This document shows, in pieces, positions 60,784-64,000 of a DNA stretch of 64,000 nt; positions within the stretch are counted from its first letter, which is position 1; each line of letters begins with the position of its first letter. The notes beneath the pieces are model-generated. The model had not been told where the DNA came from and ran no database searches. It worked only from the letters and a program-made list of their open reading frames with translations. The position numbers and the translations under genes are program-made. Origin of the DNA: Halorubrum halophilum (GTDB lineage: Archaea > Halobacteriota > Halobacteria > Halobacteriales > Haloferacaceae); NCBI RefSeq assembly GCF_000739595.1, contig NZ_BBJP01000014.1, positions 1 to 64,000 on the forward strand, written 5' to 3'.

Positions 60784-60938
60784 GTCGACGGGGTCGGCGC
60801 GAGCGTGCAAAGCCGTTCCGGGTCCCGGTTCCTCTCCGACTCAGAGCGCCGGATCTCGCCCGAGCCCGGACCCCAGCTCTCGCCCGACCGATCGGACCGA
60901 GCACAGGCCTATCCGTGTGGAGCGCGAACTTCGGCCGA

Positions 60939-61271
60939 ATGACCGGTTCCGGCCGCGAAACCGTTCTCCTGACCGTCCTCGACGGCGACGACCGGACCGA
61001 GCTCGCGGTCGAGCCCGGACGAAACCTGCGTCGGGCCCTCTTGGAGGCGGGGCTGTCGCCGTACGCCGCCGCGACGCGCCGGCTCAACTGCGGCGGCCGG
61101 GGGCTCTGTGCCACCTGCGGCGTCCGGATCCGGGAGGGACCCGCACCTGAGCACTGGCACGACCGACTGGCGGACCGGTTTGGCTATCCGCGCCTCTCCT
61201 GTCCGATGACCGTCGAGCTGGTCGACAAGCTGGTGTGGGGCTCGCGGGCGCGACCCGACAGCGAGGAGTGA
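60939..61271 (+). CDS. 2Fe-2S ferredoxin (plant type)
   Basis: 110 residues. Cluster ligands in RLNCGGRGLCATCGVRI (C-x5-C-x2-C) plus a final Cys in RLSCPM. The first loop has five residues between Cys 1 and 2, slightly longer than the usual four of plant-type ferredoxins but as in adrenodoxin-like and haloarchaeal variants. Lacks the acidic insertion of the main haloarchaeal ferredoxin. Role: electron carrier, partner unknown. Confidence 0.9.
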   Translation: MTGSGRETVLLTVLDGDDRTELAVEPGRNLRRALLEAGLSPYAAATRRLNCGGRGLCATCGVRIREGPAPEHWHDRLADRFGYPRLSCPMTVELVDKLVWGSRARPDSEE

Positions 61272-61462
61272 GCGCGCCTCCGATCCGGCGGTCGGAGCCG
61301 TCCGGATCCGGACCGGAGACACCGTGTTTCCGGTGAAACGGCGAGCGTTACCGAGTCGCACGCGGTCGGCGGCGGACTCGACGAGAGGAGGAGAGGGGAC
61401 ACAAGGGGCGTTCGGACCGGCTTCGGCGCAAGACACAAGGTCTCACGGGCGAACGCTCGGGT
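61272..61462. other. Intergenic, nothing recognised
   Basis: 190 bases between same-strand genes. Short repeats only; the ATG at 61463 has no convincing TATA box. Confidence 0.4.
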
Positions 61463-62026
61463 ATGCAACCCTCCAAGGAGCGGGAGGCGTCCGACGGCGA
61501 TCCGATGGACGACCTCGACGACCTCCTCGACGACGACCTCGCGGGCGGCGAGGGGGAGCCCGACGCCGAGACGGACGGTGCCGCGACCCCCGAACCGAGC
61601 GCGGGGAGTTCCCGGACTGGGGAGGCCGGCAGAATCGGCATCTCCGGCCGGTGGTTCTCGGCGAAGGCCTTCGCGCTCGCGCTCGTCACGGTCGCCGTCG
61701 CAGTGTTCGTCGGTGGTCTGATCCCGCTTATCGGCGGGACGATCGGGACAGCAGGAGGCGTGTTCCTCGCCGCGTTCCTGCTTGGCCTCGTCGTCTCGAC
61801 TCGTCGGTACGTCGAGACGGGGATCGCCGGGGCCGCGGCGGGCGCGACGAGCGCGGTGACGAGCGTCCTCGGCGTCGGCTTCCTCCCGATCGGGATCGAC
61901 TACCTCTCGCAGTGGGGGCTGCCGCTCGTCGCGGTCGGCGGCGGCGCGGGGCTCGCGTTAGCGCTGCTCGGTCACTACTTCGGGCGGGACCTCCGAGCGG
62001 GGCTGACCGAGGATATCGGCGGATAA
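61463..62026 (+). CDS. Membrane protein, DUF456-like
   Basis: 187 residues. The first 60 are disordered and acidic (MDDLDDLLDDDLAGGEGEPD). Then four TM segments: FALALVTVAVAVFVGGLIPL, IGTAGGVFLAAFLLGLVV, AGAAAGATSAVTSVLGVGFL, LPLVAVGGGAGLALALLGHYFGRDL. Gly/Ala-rich helix packing with GGTIGTAGG resembles DUF456-type proteins. Function unknown. Confidence 0.82.
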   Translation: MQPSKEREASDGDPMDDLDDLLDDDLAGGEGEPDAETDGAATPEPSAGSSRTGEAGRIGISGRWFSAKAFALALVTVAVAVFVGGLIPLIGGTIGTAGGVFLAAFLLGLVVSTRRYVETGIAGAAAGATSAVTSVLGVGFLPIGIDYLSQWGLPLVAVGGGAGLALALLGHYFGRDLRAGLTEDIGG

Positions 62027-62066
62027 GGCGAAGCAGGCGAACCAGGCGGAACGAGACGGTCGGTGG

Positions 62067-63008
62067 TCAGCGCGCCCGCAGCGCGTCTTCGACGCCGACG
62101 TAGGCGGCGATCTCGTGGCGTTCTAAGACGAGGAAGCCGGCGAGGATCGCGACGAATCCGAGGAGCGCCTCCGCCTCGATCAGGCTGCCGAGCAGGACCC
62201 AGCTCCCGACCGCGGCGACGACCGGTTCCGCGTAGCCGACGAGGTGGAGCTGCGTCGGTCCCACCTCGTCGAGCAGCGCGAAGTAGATCAGGAACGCGAC
62301 GACGCCCGACAGCAGCGTGAGGTACGACAGCGACATGATCGAGGTGGCGTTCCAGACGATCGCCGCGGGCGACTCGCCGAGCAGGGCGGCCCCGACGAAC
62401 AGCATTCCGGCGCCGGAGACCATCGCCCACCCCTGCAGCGCGGCGATCGGGAGGTCGGTGCGGAGCGGGCGGAGCAGGACCGCGCCCAGCGAGAAGGCGA
62501 CCGCGCCGGCGAACGCGAGCGCGACGCCGAGGAGCGCGGAACTGCCGAGCCCCGCCTCCATCGGGTCGGCGATCACGATCACACCGAGGATCCCGAGCGC
62601 GAACCCGCCGATCTCGAAGGGGCCGAGCCGCTCGTTCGGAAGGAGCAGCGCCGCGAGCGTGGCCGTCAACACCGGCGCGAGACTCACGACTACGGCGGCG
62701 ACACCGCCCGAGATGTGGAGCTCGGCGACGTACAGCAGGCCGTGGTACGCGGCGATCACGAAGACGCCGGCGACGGCGACGCCGAGCCACTCGTCGCGGC
62801 CCCGAGGGACCGTCCTGCCGGACATGACAACGGCGACGCCCAACACGATCGCGCCGGCGACGGCGTAGCGCACGCCGGCGAACAGCAGCGGTGGGAAGTA
62901 GTGCAGCCCGGCCTCGATGGCGACGAAGGAGGTGCCCCACAGGACCGCGAGGAGGACGAAGGCGGCGACGATCGATTCGGGAGTGGAAATGAGGTTCCGC
63001 AGATTCAT
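62067..63008 (-). CDS. EamA/DMT-family transporter
   Basis: 313 residues with ten TM helices in two EamA repeats. Repeat 1 opens VAAFVLLAVLWGTSFVAIEAGLHYFPPLLFAGVRYAVAGAIVL and contains VAAVVVSLAPVLTATLAALLL; repeat 2 has LQGWAMVSGAGMLFVGAALL and YAEPVVAAVGSWVLLGSLIEAEALLGFVAILAGFLVL. Likely exports an amino acid, metabolite or drug. Its promoter is covered by a palindrome and it is divergent from an Lrp-type regulator, a classic regulator/exporter pair. Confidence 0.94.
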   Translation of the reverse strand: MNLRNLISTPESIVAAFVLLAVLWGTSFVAIEAGLHYFPPLLFAGVRYAVAGAIVLGVAVVMSGRTVPRGRDEWLGVAVAGVFVIAAYHGLLYVAELHISGGVAAVVVSLAPVLTATLAALLLPNERLGPFEIGGFALGILGVIVIADPMEAGLGSSALLGVALAFAGAVAFSLGAVLLRPLRTDLPIAALQGWAMVSGAGMLFVGAALLGESPAAIVWNATSIMSLSYLTLLSGVVAFLIYFALLDEVGPTQLHLVGYAEPVVAAVGSWVLLGSLIEAEALLGFVAILAGFLVLERHEIAAYVGVEDALRAR

Positions 63009-63030
63009 TGGTTATCTGTTCGAAATCACC

Positions 63031-63052
63031 AGAGATAGTTAAACTAATCTCT
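63031..63052 (-). promoter_or_regulatory. Palindromic operator over the DMT exporter TATA box
   Basis: AGAGAT (63031-63036) and its complement ATCTCT (63047-63052) flank AGTTAAACTA, which on the minus strand holds a GTTTAACT TATA box about 30 bases before the ATG at 63008. Occupancy would block transcription; the divergent Lrp protein is the obvious candidate regulator. Confidence 0.6.
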
Positions 63053-63131
63053 CGAATTGCCCCGTATCTGGAATGAACAATCACACATACGAATATGATG
63101 CGAGTTCGTCTCGAAACGAGGCCTAATCTTG

Positions 63132-63147
63132 TACTTGGCTTCAAGTA
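63132..63147 (+). promoter_or_regulatory. Inverted repeat TACTTG-N4-CAAGTA upstream of lrp
   Basis: TACTTG (63132-63137) and CAAGTA (63142-63147) form an inverted repeat just ahead of the TATA box (TAATATATAAC, about 63157-63167) of the regulator gene at 63191. A likely autoregulatory site. Confidence 0.6.
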
Positions 63148-63190
63148 TATCGGTCGTAATATATAACAGACCATCACGCGAACGAGAGGT

Positions 63191-63673
63191 ATGGACGAGC
63201 GCGACGTGCGGCTGTTGAAGGCGATTTCGGACCTCGGCACCGGGAGTCCCGAGCGGCTCCACGAGGAGACCGACATCCCGGTATCGACGATCCACTACCG
63301 GCTGAACAACCTCCGAGAGGACGGCGTGATCGAGAACGACCTGTACGACCTCGACCACGAGGCGCTCGGGCTCGGCGTCACCGTGATCGTCGAGGTGCTC
63401 GCGGACTACGAGGGGCCTTACGAGGAGTTCGCCGAGGAGCTGCTCGCCGTCGAGGGCGTCACGGAGGCGTTCTTCACGATGGGCGAGACCGACTTCGTCG
63501 TCCTCGCGCGGCTCTCCTCGTCGGACACCGTCGAGCGCCTCATCAGCGACTTCGAGGCGATCCCGGAGGTCGAGCGCACGAACTCGACGTTCACGATTTC
63601 TACTCTGCGCGACGAACCGCGCGCGCCGGCGACGTACGACCTCGACACGCTGATCGAGGAGCTGACCGACTGA
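63191..63673 (+). CDS. Lrp/AsnC-family transcriptional regulator
   Basis: 160 residues. N-terminal HTH DERDVRLLKAISDLGTGSPERLHEETDIPVSTIHYRLNNLREDGVIEN, then a C-terminal RAM domain: LGVTVIVEVLADYEGPYEEFAEELLAVEGVTEAFFTMGETDFVVLARLSSSDTVERLI, ending in EVERTNSTFTISTLRDE. Regulators of this family respond to amino acids. It is divergent from the EamA exporter with two palindromic sites between them. TATA box about 27 bases upstream; leaderless. Confidence 0.95.
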   Translation: MDERDVRLLKAISDLGTGSPERLHEETDIPVSTIHYRLNNLREDGVIENDLYDLDHEALGLGVTVIVEVLADYEGPYEEFAEELLAVEGVTEAFFTMGETDFVVLARLSSSDTVERLISDFEAIPEVERTNSTFTISTLRDEPRAPATYDLDTLIEELTD

Positions 63674-63703
63674 GGAAAGGCGGTCTCAGCGCTTTGGCGA
63701 CGG

Positions 63704-63712
63704 CATTTTTAA
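63704..63712 (+). terminator. T-tract after lrp
   Basis: CATTTTTAA, a T5 run about 30 bases after the lrp stop. It also overlaps the edge of repeat element copy 4. Confidence 0.4.
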
Positions 63713-64000
63713 ACAGAATTGGTGTTGCGACGACCGTTTATAAACGGATCTGCGGTGCGGTTGCGGTGGGTGGGGCTCAAAGGGGCAGTCGTGATCCCCG
63801 CGAGCAACGCGAGCGGGGGCACGGGAGACGAAGTCTCCCGGAGAGACGAAGCCCGCTGTAGCAAGCACCGCAGCGAGGGAGCGACAGCGACCGAGCGAGG
63901 AGCGCAGCAAAGCGCGCGAGTCGTCGCGACTGGGGCTTTGGAGGTGTTCACCAGGATGTCGGCAGCGACCACTTATAAATAAACCACAGAAACGCGCAAT
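63705..64000 (-). repeat. Structured repeat element, copy 4 (short form, cut by window end)
   Basis: On the minus strand from the window edge: TTTATAAG starting at 63979, GGTGAACACCTCCAAAGCCCCAG (63930-63952), a stem-loop region between 63920 and 63785 with new sequence (AGTCG/CGACT closing), then CTGCCCCTTTGAG at 63776-63788. It then goes directly to a TTTATAAA box (63737-63744) and GTTTAAAA (63707-63714), skipping the region that carries hairpins B and C in other copies. No terminal inverted repeat is visible on the lrp side. So this is a deletion variant or a separate subtype. Confidence 0.8.

Overview
The window is a stretch of haloarchaeal chromosome, most like the Halorubrum group. The DNA is GC-rich, the predicted proteins are strongly acidic, and most genes have TATA-like promoters 25-30 nt upstream of the start codon with little or no leader. 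Typical haloarchaeal families are present: two TFB factors, UPF0058, UPF0212/DUF555, HVO_0758-type and DUF5789-type small proteins, PGF-CTERM surface proteins, DacZ and several UspA proteins. No rRNA, CRISPR array or replication origin is visible. About 65 protein genes and one tRNA-Tyr can be supported.

Layout. 1-10.9 kb: a frameshifted mer gene, a chemotaxis transducer, an M50 membrane protease, an archaeal ornithine cyclodeaminase with an overlapping acetyltransferase, membrane proteins, a UspA and a rhodanese. 10.9-22.2 kb is accessory in character: two copies of a structured repeat element, small membrane proteins, a GlpA-like oxidoreductase, a mini FAD reductase, a PGF-CTERM subtilase, tRNA-Tyr followed by a broken copy of its 3' half, an intact IS6-type insertion sequence, a TFB and a PGF-CTERM surface protein. 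22.2-34 kb: an HTH/membrane pair, an MscS channel, a cation exchanger, and an alpha-glucan block with GH77 4-alpha-glucanotransferase and GH13 amylase divergent from a very large double GH15 glucoamylase. A third repeat element follows. 34.4-45.3 kb: MutS-family ATPase, acyl-CoA dehydrogenase, MenE, UspA, a second TFB, a METTL5-like methylase, and the diadenylate cyclase/MscS operon. 45.3-64 kb: another GH13 enzyme, an aldo/keto reductase, two Tat lipoproteins, MFS transporter, glucosyl-3-phosphoglycerate synthase, YqeC-like protein divergent from a cluster-less aldehyde ferredoxin oxidoreductase, YchF-type GTPase, UspA, BirA, a 2Fe-2S ferredoxin, a DMT exporter divergent from an Lrp regulator, and a fourth, shorter repeat element at the edge.

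Themes. Alpha-glucan breakdown (three GH13/GH77 enzymes plus GH15) and osmotic/stress physiology (DacZ, two MscS channels, GpgS, three UspA) recur. The most unusual signal is not a gene. It is a roughly 430-475 bp element present four times, with imperfect terminal inverted repeats, paired TATA-like boxes at fixed spacing, and long stems that stay base-paired although their sequences differ between copies. It looks like a mobile or transcribed structured element and is the best candidate here for something undescribed.

All calls were made by reading the sequence. No database search or folding program was run, and family names rest on recognised motifs and general knowledge.
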